Assembly: GCA_938010385.1 (NCBI GenBank)
Contig: CALLVD010000024.1
Span: forward strand, 23,132 to 87,131
Direction of reading: 5' to 3'
DNA: 64,000 bases
Origin: an uncultured Robiginitomaculum sp.
GTDB taxonomy: Bacteria > Pseudomonadota > Alphaproteobacteria > Caulobacterales > Maricaulaceae
Numbering within the stretch: the first letter of the stretch is position 1; the number at the start of each line of letters is the position of its first letter. Positions 19,368 to 28,588 of the stretch are shown here, one piece after another. Both the position numbers and the translations under genes were made by a program. A model generated the notes under the pieces. It worked only from the letters and a program-made list of their open reading frames with translations, made no database searches and was not told the origin of the DNA.

Positions 19368-19667
19368 ATGAGCGCAAGCGTCAATGATGCCGTCATTGCG
19401 CGGGTAAAGCTGATTAATAAGCGCGGCCTGCATGCCCGCGCGTCGAACAAATTTGTTAAAATCGTCACCGCCTATGACGCCCACATAACCGTAACCTCGC
19501 ACAGCGATCACGCCGAAACGGTCGTCGCGGATTCCATCATGGAACTGCTTATGCTCGGCAGTGCCTGCGGCGAAGATATCACGATTTGCGCCACCGGCGT
19601 TGAGGCGCAGCCCGCCGTTGATGCTTTGGTGGCTTTGGTGGAAAGCCGGTTTGGGGAAGAGGATTGA
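19368..19667 (+). CDS. ptsH: phosphocarrier protein HPr
   Basis: INKRGLHARASNKFV with His15, ADSIMELLMLGSACG with Ser46 region. Confidence 0.93.
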   Translation: MSASVNDAVIARVKLINKRGLHARASNKFVKIVTAYDAHITVTSHSDHAETVVADSIMELLMLGSACGEDITICATGVEAQPAVDALVALVESRFGEED

Positions 19668-20110
19668 GCGCTCGCCCCGCAATCGCCCTTTGCGGCTTTG
19701 TTATCGCCGCCATGACGGTTTCGGGCTGCGTAAGCGCAGGCGAGCCCGCGCCGTTTATGCCGCGGTCTGACTATCCGGTTGACCCGTGGGTGAAAAGCTA
19801 CGCGCAGGAGCATGACTGCCTTGGCGGGGAAAAACTGGCCGCGCTGCAATTTGACCTGCCGGATTATCCGCGCCGCGCTTATACCGGCGGGCGGCAAGGC
19901 TGGACGATTGTGCAGCTTGACGTGGACGCCGCCGGGCAAACGCAAAATGTAAAAATTCAGCGCGCCGTGCCCTATGGCGGTCTGTTTGAAACGCCGTCGC
20001 GCAAAGCTGTTGAAAATTGGGTGTTTCGCCCGCCGGCCGGCGGGCCGCTGCAAAACTGCCGGGTGCTCATCAGCTACCGCATGGGGAAAGTTTACCTTGG
20101 CCGGCAATAG
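19664..20110 (+). CDS. TonB C-terminal-domain-like lipoprotein/energy-transducer-like protein (TTG start)
   Basis: DYPRRAYTGGRQGWTIVQLDVDAAGQTQNVKIQRAVPYGGLFETPSRKAVENWVFRPP is TonB-C-like; Sec/lipoprotein N-terminus VSGCVS. Confidence 0.7.
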   Translation: MSARPAIALCGFVIAAMTVSGCVSAGEPAPFMPRSDYPVDPWVKSYAQEHDCLGGEKLAALQFDLPDYPRRAYTGGRQGWTIVQLDVDAAGQTQNVKIQRAVPYGGLFETPSRKAVENWVFRPPAGGPLQNCRVLISYRMGKVYLGRQ

Positions 20111-20699
20111 TGAAAAGCCGCTTCAAAGTATTTTGGAAAAAGTCGATGACGCCGTTGAAGACGGCGAGACGGATTTGAAATCACTGATTGAAAGTTTCGG
20201 CAATCGCGCATTTGGGCCGATTTTGACCTTGGTCGGCCTGTTCATGATGACGCCGCTCGGCGCGATTCCGGGCGTGCCGATTGCGTTTGCTGTGATTGTT
20301 ATCACATTTGCCGGGCAGCTTTTGCTGGCCCGCAAAACGCCGTGGATGCCGGAAGTTTTGCGCAAGGTAAAAATTCAAAAATCCAAAGTAGATAAGGCGC
20401 GCCGATTTGTGCGGCCTGTATTGACGGCCGTCGACGGCATATTGCGTCCCCGCTTTCAGGTTTTGGCGACGGGGCCGGCCACAGTCGTCGCCGCGTTGAT
20501 TGCGATTGTTTTAGCGCTGACCATGTTTCCGCTTGGCGCGGTGCCGTTCGGCGTGGTCATACCCGGATTTTTAATCGGGCTGTTTGGCTTGGGAATTATG
20601 GCGCGGGACGGCTTTATCATGGCGCTGGCGTTCATTCTGTCCGGCGGGGCGGCGTTTTTAATTGTGCGCTTGGTCGGCGCAATCAGCCTGCCGTTTTAA
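20097..20699 (+). CDS. ExoD-family exopolysaccharide synthesis membrane protein
   Basis: GNRAFGPILTLVGLFMMTPLGAIPGVPIAFAVIVITFAGQLL; TTG start at 20097 overlaps previous gene. Confidence 0.85.
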   Translation: MAGNSEKPLQSILEKVDDAVEDGETDLKSLIESFGNRAFGPILTLVGLFMMTPLGAIPGVPIAFAVIVITFAGQLLLARKTPWMPEVLRKVKIQKSKVDKARRFVRPVLTAVDGILRPRFQVLATGPATVVAALIAIVLALTMFPLGAVPFGVVIPGFLIGLFGLGIMARDGFIMALAFILSGGAAFLIVRLVGAISLPF

Positions 20700-21534
20700 G
20701 CGCGTCCAGATTAGCCTTCGCCGGAGGAAAGTAAACGGGACTGATTTGCAGGGCTTGCCGGTAAAGGATTTTTGCAATTTGCGGCTTGCCGGTCTTGGCC
20801 GCGATAAAGCCGGCATCATTATAAATATGCGCCGCGCGGGATTCGGTCACGCCGCTGATGGCCCCGTCGAAGTCGCCTTGCAGCGCTAAAGCCAGCCGGC
20901 GGTTATTATCAAAAACCTCCACATCAGGCGCGATTGCATTGGCCTGCTGAAATTTCTCCAAGGCCTGCGCCTGACGGCCGGCGCGCAGCAGCGACATGCC
21001 CAGGCTGTTGACAATAACGGCGTGATCCGCGCCGAATTTTAACGCCTGCACATAGGTTGATTGGGCCTCAAGGCTGCGGTCTTCACTGTCGTAAAACCGG
21101 CCCAAGGCCAGCCAAAGCCGCGTGTCGGACAAATTAATTTCCAAGGCAGCGTTCAGATCGACTTCAACGTCCTCTGATGCGCCCAGCGCAGCCTTGCTCA
21201 ACACAATGCCGGCGAAGCTTTGCGCGCTTGCCGGCGCTGCGCGATAGTGCTTCAGCGCGCCCGCAAATTGTGACAGGCCGAGCAGGGCATCACCCATTGA
21301 TAACTGAATGTCGCCGTCCTCGGGGCGTTCAATTAACGCGCGGGTCAGGGCGTCATAGGCGGCCTCGAAGTCTTTTCTGTACAGCGCATCGCGGCCGGCT
21401 TTCACCCATTCATCCACCTGCGCCGCGTCCGCGCCCCGGGTTATAACGGGGCGGATATCAAGCGTATTGGCCCCCGCGCTTAAAGGCGTAAGCAGAGCCG
21501 CCGCAAGGGCAAGATAAGGGGGCGCGCGCCGCAT
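20683..21534 (-). CDS. tadD: TPR protein, TadD-like
   Basis: Signal peptide, TPR repeats (ALTRALIERPEDGDIQLSMGDALLGL...); last gene of Tad locus. Confidence 0.75.
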   Translation of the reverse strand: MRRAPPYLALAAALLTPLSAGANTLDIRPVITRGADAAQVDEWVKAGRDALYRKDFEAAYDALTRALIERPEDGDIQLSMGDALLGLSQFAGALKHYRAAPASAQSFAGIVLSKAALGASEDVEVDLNAALEINLSDTRLWLALGRFYDSEDRSLEAQSTYVQALKFGADHAVIVNSLGMSLLRAGRQAQALEKFQQANAIAPDVEVFDNNRRLALALQGDFDGAISGVTESRAAHIYNDAGFIAAKTGKPQIAKILYRQALQISPVYFPPAKANLDALKTAG

Positions 21535-22454
21535 TACAGGCCTTGCGCCAAACGAATGCCGGCCGGCAGCAGCAACATGACCATTATGGTCGGAAAGATG
21601 AAAACAATCAGCGGCACAGTCAGTTTGGCCGACAGGGCGAGCGCTTTTTCTTCTGCTGTCAGCATGCGCTTGCTGCGCATTTCATCGGAAAATGTACGCA
21701 AAGCTTCGCCGAGCGAGCTGCCCATTTCTTCGGATTGCTTGAGCATGATAGCGAGCGCTTTGGCCTCTTCCAGATCCAAACGCTCGGCAAAGTTTTTCAG
21801 GGCTTCATGACGCTCCCGGCCCGCGCGCAATTCCAAATTCATCAAATCAAGTCCGGTTTTCAGCGGCGGATAGCGGCGCTCTAATTCGCCGGCAACCCGG
21901 GCCAAGGCGGCGTCCAGTCCTAAGCCGGCTTCGATACAGGCGACCAATAAGTCCATCATATCCGGAAAGCCGTCCTTGCAAATTTGCGTGCGGCGCTTTT
22001 TCAAATGCTTGATGACCATTTGCGGCCCGAACACACCGGCCGCGCCGAGAAGGACCGAGGCCAGCAAAAGCGTCTTAGGCTCTGAATTGTGCGCGATCAT
22101 ACCCCATGCGGCGACCAGGATAAGCTGCGGCACGATGATGACCAATACGCGCACGGCGTAAAAAACGCGCACAGCGCTCGGGGAGAAAAATCCCGCTTGC
22201 GAGAGCAGGTAGCGCAGGCGCGAGATTTCTTTGTCATCAGGCAGGGTAATCTGCCCGGCGAATTTTGAAAATATACCGGCGGCGCTTGGCCCGTCTGCGG
22301 CCTTCGGCTGTCCGGCGGTGGTAAGCCGCCGTTTGGTCTGTTTAGCCTCGGCCAGAGCCGTCTTCACGGCGATAAAAACCAAGGCGCAAGACATGGCGAA
22401 AAAGGCAATAGCGATGGCGATTTGCAAATCAGGCATCAAAACATTTCCAAACAT
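21534..22454 (-). CDS. tadC: Tad pilus assembly inner-membrane protein TadC (T2SF family)
   Basis: PDMMDLLVACIEAGLGLDAALARVAGEL, LKQSEEMGSSLGEALRTFSDEMRSKRMLTAEEKA. Confidence 0.92.
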   Translation of the reverse strand: MFGNVLMPDLQIAIAIAFFAMSCALVFIAVKTALAEAKQTKRRLTTAGQPKAADGPSAAGIFSKFAGQITLPDDKEISRLRYLLSQAGFFSPSAVRVFYAVRVLVIIVPQLILVAAWGMIAHNSEPKTLLLASVLLGAAGVFGPQMVIKHLKKRRTQICKDGFPDMMDLLVACIEAGLGLDAALARVAGELERRYPPLKTGLDLMNLELRAGRERHEALKNFAERLDLEEAKALAIMLKQSEEMGSSLGEALRTFSDEMRSKRMLTAEEKALALSAKLTVPLIVFIFPTIMVMLLLPAGIRLAQGL

Positions 22455-22463
22455 AACCGGCCC

Positions 22464-23423
22464 CTAAATCCTGAAATTAATCATTTTGCGCATGACCAAA
22501 TTACCGATGATCATCCAGATGCCGGCAAACCAAAATCCGTAAGTCAGGGCTTTGTGACCCTTCACTTCGCCGTAGAAATCCGGCGCCGTCACTTGCACGG
22601 CGATATAAAGCAGGACCGGCGCGACGTTCAAAATCAGCGCGGACATACGGCCTTCTGATGAGGCCGCTTGTATCTTCATGCGCATGCGCTGACGGTCACG
22701 AATCGTGTGGGCATTACTGCGCAGCAGTTCGGCCAGATTGCCGCCGGTACGTTCTTGCAGGCGCACTGTGGCGGCGAACAGGTCAAAATCAACTTGGCCG
22801 ATACGGTCGGCCATGCGCTGCACGCCCTCTCCGAGCCCGGAGCCAAAGGCAATCTCATCGCTCGCCATGCCAAACTCTGATCCGATCGGATCCGGCATTT
22901 CGCGCGCCACCATATTCATGGCGACCGGCACCGGATGCCCCGCCGACAGCGAGCGCACGATAACATCCAGCGCTTCCGGTAATTGCTCCCCGATTTTATT
23001 GCGGCGACGCTTGACCAGTTTTTTCAAAACCAAAAGCGGCAGGAAAACTCCGGCGACAAAGCCCGCGGCGGAAAATACCGGCGAGCCTTTAATCAGGTAA
23101 AGCCCGCCCGCCAGAACAAATGGCAAAACGCCCATGGCGATATAAATGCCGTAGCGGCCCAGCGGCGCGCCGGACTGCAAAACCAGCTTATTAATGCGCT
23201 CAATCACGACGGACAGCTCACCGTCGGCGTTCAGGCTGCGGCTTTTACGCATTTTGGCAATCACGTCGATATCGTTCTCTTTGCCCGAAAGTTTACGCAG
23301 GCGCGCATTAGCCAGGCGCACGCGCACGGCCGTCTGCCGGCCCGCGCCGATAATCGCTTGCCCGGCCAAAAACGCGCAGGCGAAAACGGTCACATAGAAA
23401 ACGATGACGGGAAACTCTGCCAC
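22464..23423 (-). CDS. tadB: Tad pilus assembly inner-membrane protein TadB (T2SF family)
   Basis: EQLPEALDVIVRSLSAGHPVPVAMNMVAREMPDPIGSEF, LQERTGGNLAELL. Confidence 0.92.
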   Translation of the reverse strand: MAEFPVIVFYVTVFACAFLAGQAIIGAGRQTAVRVRLANARLRKLSGKENDIDVIAKMRKSRSLNADGELSVVIERINKLVLQSGAPLGRYGIYIAMGVLPFVLAGGLYLIKGSPVFSAAGFVAGVFLPLLVLKKLVKRRRNKIGEQLPEALDVIVRSLSAGHPVPVAMNMVAREMPDPIGSEFGMASDEIAFGSGLGEGVQRMADRIGQVDFDLFAATVRLQERTGGNLAELLRSNAHTIRDRQRMRMKIQAASSEGRMSALILNVAPVLLYIAVQVTAPDFYGEVKGHKALTYGFWFAGIWMIIGNLVMRKMINFRI

Positions 23424-24922
23424 TACGCGCCGTCCTCCGCCAGATCGCTTTCAGGCAGAACGGCTTTGGGGCCGAGCGTGCGCGGCTGAAATAAATCGGC
23501 CGGCACTTTAATGCCGCGCGTCAGGATGTGATCGAGGCATTTAGGGCGAATGCCGGTCGCGCGGTGCTCGCCGATGACCTTGCCGTCGCTGTCGGTCGCC
23601 AGCTTGGTGTAATTAAAGATTTCCTGCATTTGGATAATCGCGCCTTCCATGCCGGTAATTTCTGCGACGGAGATAATTTTGCGCTGACCGTCTGACATGC
23701 GGGTGGCTTGAACGATGAGGCCAATGGCGGACGCAATCTGCCCGGCCACGGCTTCCGGCGTGATTTTCATATCGCCCATGGCCACCATTTGCTCCAATCG
23801 GGTAATGGCGTCGCGGGGCGTATTGGCATGAAGCGTGGCCATAGAGCCTTCATGGCCGGTGTTCATCGCTTGCAGCATATCAAACGCTTCTTCGCCGCGA
23901 ACCTCCCCAAGAATGACCCGGTCCGGGCGCATTCTCAGCGCGTTTTTGACCAGTTCGCGCTGGCGGATTTCGCCCTTGCCTTCGACATTGGGCGGGCGGG
24001 TTTCCATGCGCGCCACATGAGGCTGTTGCAATTGAAGCTCGGCGGCGTCTTCAATGGTAATCAGGCGTTCCTTGTGGCTGATGGATTGTGACAGGGCGTT
24101 GAGCAAAGTCGTCTTACCCGAGCCTGTACCGCCGGAAATTAATATCGTCACGCGGGATTTACAAGCGGCATAAAGAAAGTCGGCGACCTCTTTGGGCATG
24201 GCGCCGAACTCTACCAATTTGTCAAAGGTGAACGGCTTTTTGGAAAATTTGCGAATAGAAACCAGCGGCCCGTCTACGGCAATCGGCGCAATGGCGACAT
24301 TGACCCGCGAGCCGTCCAAAAGCCGCGCATCACAAAGCGGCATGCTCTCATCAACCCGGCGGCCGACCTGCGAAACAATGCGGTTAATAATGCGCAGCAA
24401 GTGCGGCTCGTCACGAAATTTGACCGGCGTGATTTCAAGCTCGCCGCCGCGCTCCACATAAACCTGCTCGTGGCCGTTAATCAAAATATCGGCAATCGCG
24501 TCATCTTTCAGCAGCGGCTCCAGCGGGCCCAAACCGGTCATTTCATCAAATACCTCGGCCGCAAATTGGCGAATTTCACCGGCGTTCATCAGCAAGCGTT
24601 CCTCAGTCGCCAGCGCGGCCACCACATCGTGAACCCGCTCGCGCAATTCCGGCTCGCTCAGCGTGTCCAGAGAAGACAGATCAATTTCGTCAATCAACCG
24701 GCTGTGAATTTTCATCTTCGCGTCCATGCGCGCATCATTCGGGCGAGGGGCCGGCTTGGGTGCGGCCTCCTGTTTAGGCGTAACAAGTTGCGGCGCAATA
24801 AGCGGCGCGTCCGCGTCCGCGCGCGCGGCGGCCGCCGTAACAGCCGGCGTTTGCCTGCCTTTGATGACATCTGAAAACCGTCCCATATCCGTCTCCCTAT
24901 CCGGCCGCTTTGCGCGCCGCAT
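23423..24922 (-). CDS. cpaF: Tad pilus ATPase TadA/CpaF
   Basis: Walker [57 protein letters not shown]. Confidence 0.97.
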   Translation of the reverse strand: MRRAKRPDRETDMGRFSDVIKGRQTPAVTAAAARADADAPLIAPQLVTPKQEAAPKPAPRPNDARMDAKMKIHSRLIDEIDLSSLDTLSEPELRERVHDVVAALATEERLLMNAGEIRQFAAEVFDEMTGLGPLEPLLKDDAIADILINGHEQVYVERGGELEITPVKFRDEPHLLRIINRIVSQVGRRVDESMPLCDARLLDGSRVNVAIAPIAVDGPLVSIRKFSKKPFTFDKLVEFGAMPKEVADFLYAACKSRVTILISGGTGSGKTTLLNALSQSISHKERLITIEDAAELQLQQPHVARMETRPPNVEGKGEIRQRELVKNALRMRPDRVILGEVRGEEAFDMLQAMNTGHEGSMATLHANTPRDAITRLEQMVAMGDMKITPEAVAGQIASAIGLIVQATRMSDGQRKIISVAEITGMEGAIIQMQEIFNYTKLATDSDGKVIGEHRATGIRPKCLDHILTRGIKVPADLFQPRTLGPKAVLPESDLAEDGA

Positions 24923-25700
24923 TATCGGCGGGGCTCATCAGCACTTTCATTAAAGCGGCCATGTCTTTGGCATAGCGGCTGTCGGCTTGCAGGCTGCCGG
25001 CCGGCTGTCCGCAATTCATGGCATTACGCGGCGTGGCCGGATCAACAGCGACAAAGGCGGTAACCGGGCGGCCCAAAGCCTGCTGCGCATCAGTGGCGGT
25101 AACGGTCGCGCGAAAACTGCGGCGTTCATGTTTGTTGATGACAATGTCCATCGGCCGGCCGGGCTGAGTAATGGCTTCGATCTGCGCCATGCGCTCCCGG
25201 GCGCTGTGCAGGGCGGGGATGCTCATATCTGTCATCATAACGGCGCGGTCGCTCGCCATCAAAGCCGCTTGGGTCCAAGGCTGCCAGAGACGCGGCACGT
25301 CTAAAACCAACACATCATAAAGCGTGGCGGCGGCGTCCATCAGGGCGAGCACGCAATTCGGATTTACCCCGTCATTACCGCCAAGCCGCCCCGGCGCAGC
25401 GAGCAGGCGAAGGCCGCTGTCATGCTTGGTGACAAAGGCCGATGTCAGCGCGCCGTCAATGCGCGCGGGGTCGCCGGCCATAACGCCGGTATCAATGCCG
25501 GCAGCTATATCCAAATAAGAGGCCAGCGCGCCATTCTCAAAATCTAAATCCATCAGGCAGACGCGCGGCGCAGCATTGCCTGCGGCCGGTTTGACTTTCA
25601 TGGCGGCATAGCCGGTCTCAATGACGGCGCCGGTCACGCCGGCGCCGCCGGCCGCGCCCATCAGAGCGATACAGGTTTTCCGGGTCGGGTTACGGCTCAT
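24897..25700 (-). CDS. cpaE: CpaE/TadZ-like MinD/ParA-family protein with degenerate Walker A
   Basis: ALMGAAGGAGVTGAVIETGYAAM, VCLMDLDFENGALASYLDI; position upstream of cpaF; no receiver domain. Confidence 0.85.
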   Translation of the reverse strand: MSRNPTRKTCIALMGAAGGAGVTGAVIETGYAAMKVKPAAGNAAPRVCLMDLDFENGALASYLDIAAGIDTGVMAGDPARIDGALTSAFVTKHDSGLRLLAAPGRLGGNDGVNPNCVLALMDAAATLYDVLVLDVPRLWQPWTQAALMASDRAVMMTDMSIPALHSARERMAQIEAITQPGRPMDIVINKHERRSFRATVTATDAQQALGRPVTAFVAVDPATPRNAMNCGQPAGSLQADSRYAKDMAALMKVLMSPADNAARKAAG

Positions 25701-26305
25701 GATCGGGTCCTTAAATCTTCCGCCATAACGGAGACTTCAATGTCGGGAATTTTGGTAAAGCTTTTGGGTAAAAATGCATCGACCACCATAAAGTCGAAAT
25801 TTAAATCGCTGACTTTTACAGTTATCAGCGGGGTCAGCTTGGCGGGATTGCCGGCAATGCCCAGGCCCGATCCCTCATAAGTGACCGTGACGTGCTTGCG
25901 CTCAATATCGGCATTAACATCACAAAGCCCGCGCCGCGCTTTGGCTGTTGCTGCGCATGTGCCATCATTGTCCGGGCCGAAGATCAGCGCGTTCATCGCG
26001 TTGCCGTCATAGCTGCCGCCGCTGCAGGTCTGCGCTGCTCCGCTGCATATGCGCGTATAGGCGGGCATGGGGTCGCCGGCGGACGCGCTGCCCAGACCGG
26101 TCATATTGTGCATATCGCTCGCGACCGGGTCGGACACAGCCGCCAGCCGCGCGCCGGTTCTCGCGGCCTGCTGCACCTGATTATACTGCATATAGCCATA
26201 GCCGAGCTCGAGCGCGGCCAAGGTCACTGCAATCAAAAAGCCGGACAAAAGCGCAAACTCAACCGACGCAATGCCGGCGGTATTTTTTAAAAGCGCGCGC
26301 AGCAT
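25697..26305 (-). CDS. TadE-like pseudopilin-family protein
   Basis: NTAGIASVEFALLSGFLIAVTLAALELGYGYMQYNQVQQAARTGARLAA. Confidence 0.85.
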   Translation of the reverse strand: MLRALLKNTAGIASVEFALLSGFLIAVTLAALELGYGYMQYNQVQQAARTGARLAAVSDPVASDMHNMTGLGSASAGDPMPAYTRICSGAAQTCSGGSYDGNAMNALIFGPDNDGTCAATAKARRGLCDVNADIERKHVTVTYEGSGLGIAGNPAKLTPLITVKVSDLNFDFMVVDAFLPKSFTKIPDIEVSVMAEDLRTRS

Positions 26306-26757
26306 TATGTGGAGCCTTCTATGCGGGCTTCGAAAGAATCGCGCAGGGTGACGCGGCCGGGTACAATGGCGTTCACAAACCCAAACCCCCGATATTCGAG
26401 GGCGGACGACACTTTGACAACGCGGATATTATTGCCGCGATAATTGCCGCCGCTATTTACCACAGTTTTGTAGGCGATGGTAATATCGCTCGTCGTCCAG
26501 TTCGGAAGCTTGGCTGTGCCTCCGGACATTTCCCCGGTCACGGCGAGGTTTTTGGCGCGGCTCTCAAGCGCGCTCGGCGCGCCGGCGCGGGCCAGATAGG
26601 TGCCGGCATTGGTCAGGCTTGATTGCATTTTGTGATGAGAAATCAGCAGGTTTGAATAATCCGCTGCGCCCATGCCCAAAAGGATCAGGAAAGGCAGGGC
26701 GAGCCCGGCCTCTACGCTGATGCTTGCGCGCGTGTCCTGTCGTAATCGGCGCAGCAT
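26305..26757 (-). CDS. TadE/TadG-like pseudopilin-family protein
   Basis: DTRASISVEAGLALPFLILLGMGAADYSNLLISHHKMQSSL. Confidence 0.8.
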   Translation of the reverse strand: MLRRLRQDTRASISVEAGLALPFLILLGMGAADYSNLLISHHKMQSSLTNAGTYLARAGAPSALESRAKNLAVTGEMSGGTAKLPNWTTSDITIAYKTVVNSGGNYRGNNIRVVKVSSALEYRGFGFVNAIVPGRVTLRDSFEARIEGST

Positions 26758-28298
26758 TACCGCGCCATCGCGACGGTATCGCGTGCCAGCGTGCTGTCGC
26801 CTTTAACCGTGCCGATCATTTCGCCGTAAAATCCGCCGCTGTCCTGTCCGTTGCCGCGCGTCATCGGCTCGGTGATAAAGACGTCAATAAAGGCTTCGGC
26901 CGGAACGCGCTCGCGCGAATTACCGCTGATGTCATAATTGGCGGCCAGTTCGCCGCAGTTTAAAACGGCGACGGAAATGACCCGCCTGTCCACATCCCCG
27001 GTGTAAGCGCCCAGCGTGTGACAGGTCGGCAGGCCTTCTTCCGGCGTATGCGAATTATTGCCGTAAGTCAGCGCGCCCGGAACGTAATTATTATCAATTT
27101 CCCAGCGATATAAATCATAGCGCGAGGGCGGGGTTGACGGCGTGACTGTGCGCGAGGCGTAATTAAGGTGATAGGTCGTGCCGGCAATGCGGATGGCGCG
27201 CATGCGGTTATGATTGATCTCCATATAGGTCAGGAAATCCCAATTGCCGCCGCCCATATTGCCGGCAAGACTTGTGCAGGTTCCGTTTTCAAAACAGTTA
27301 TCGCGCGGCATGGCAAATGCGTCGCTGTTTGGCTCCATATCGCAGGCGGCTGTTGTGCTGCTGCGCTTTTTATTGCGGCGTCCGGTCTGCTTCGGGCCGT
27401 ATCCTTTGACCACATTGGCGGCGGGCGCATAGTCGGGATTTGAAGAATATTCAGCCTTCTTGTAGCGGCCCTGATAAATATCAAAACGCACATTCACGGC
27501 ATCGGCCACAGAGCTGATACGGCCGGGCCGCAGCTTAACACCGTCGCTTTGAAAGCAGCTGTCGGTTTTGGCAATGGCAATTTGGTCGCGGATGATGTTC
27601 GCGCCGCTGACGCCTTTATCAGAATACGGATCTAAAAATCCGAACGCGCCGGGAGCGAAGTTGTCATTGCCCCCGCCCGGGGTCAAAAACCGGATTTGGC
27701 GGCGGCGTTCGGCCGGCGTTTCCAAGGCCTGATACAGACTCAGGCCTGTGCCTTCATAGGGGTTACAAACGAACACCGGCGCCGCGCCGCACACGCCGAA
27801 ACTGAAACCGGCCACGGCTTTGGCGTTCAGCGTGACAGAGGCAATGCCGCGCGACAGGTTTGGCGGAAAGATTGTGTCAATTTTTGTCGGGTTGACGGAC
27901 ACTTCAACATATTTGGCTTGGCGTGGATCCGTTGTGACAAGGTTTTGCCCGGCGTCTTCATACCCGTTCGCGGGCAGGTCTGTCAGAAAGCGCCGCGTGC
28001 CGATGGCCACTTGCTGCCGCGTGCCGGCATAGGATTGCTCATTACTGATCAACGAATCAATGGCCCGATTGGCGCGGGTAATGGAATCGCTGCGCCCGTC
28101 CAGCTCCGCCGCGCCCGCGCGGGCATAGGCGTCAGAGGCGCGCTGTAATTGCTGGTCCAGATTTTGAACCCGGGCCACATCCACGGACAGGGCTGCCCCG
28201 CCCACCATGACCGGCGCGGTGACCGCTGCATAAATGGCGACGCCGCCAAAGCTGTCTCGCGAAAATCTTTTTAAAAGTCTCTCTATTGTCTTTTTCAT
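26757..28298 (-). CDS. TadG-like pilus assembly protein
   Basis: FGGVAIYAAVTAPVMVGGAALSVDVARVQNLDQQLQRASDAYARAGAAEL. Confidence 0.85.
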   Translation of the reverse strand: MKKTIERLLKRFSRDSFGGVAIYAAVTAPVMVGGAALSVDVARVQNLDQQLQRASDAYARAGAAELDGRSDSITRANRAIDSLISNEQSYAGTRQQVAIGTRRFLTDLPANGYEDAGQNLVTTDPRQAKYVEVSVNPTKIDTIFPPNLSRGIASVTLNAKAVAGFSFGVCGAAPVFVCNPYEGTGLSLYQALETPAERRRQIRFLTPGGGNDNFAPGAFGFLDPYSDKGVSGANIIRDQIAIAKTDSCFQSDGVKLRPGRISSVADAVNVRFDIYQGRYKKAEYSSNPDYAPAANVVKGYGPKQTGRRNKKRSSTTAACDMEPNSDAFAMPRDNCFENGTCTSLAGNMGGGNWDFLTYMEINHNRMRAIRIAGTTYHLNYASRTVTPSTPPSRYDLYRWEIDNNYVPGALTYGNNSHTPEEGLPTCHTLGAYTGDVDRRVISVAVLNCGELAANYDISGNSRERVPAEAFIDVFITEPMTRGNGQDSGGFYGEMIGTVKGDSTLARDTVAMAR

Positions 28299-28330
28299 TT
28301 TATCCCGTTTCGGCCCCCGCCAAATTTGCC

Positions 28331-28579
28331 CTATTGCGTTCCCGTTTTTTTAGGCGGCTTAATTGTATCCGTTCGGTATCGCTTTCGCGCCGCATCGCGC
28401 AGGGCGCGGTCTTGCGGAATATTGCGGTCGGCTTTCTGCGCCTGCGGCGGCGTAATGGCTTGCGCCGCGATATTGGTTTTGACCGCCGTATGAGCGGCGC
28501 TCGGCATGGCCGCTTGCGCGCTTACGCATCCGGTGAGTGTCAGGGCCGCTGCGGCGACAGATAGGTGTAAAAATCTCAT
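28331..28579 (-). CDS. small lipoprotein in Tad locus (82 aa)
   Basis: MRFLHLSVAAAALTLTGCVSA signal/lipobox; lies between cpaC and tadG. Confidence 0.7.
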   Translation of the reverse strand: MRFLHLSVAAAALTLTGCVSAQAAMPSAAHTAVKTNIAAQAITPPQAQKADRNIPQDRALRDAARKRYRTDTIKPPKKTGTQ

Positions 28580-28588
28580 GACGCGCTC

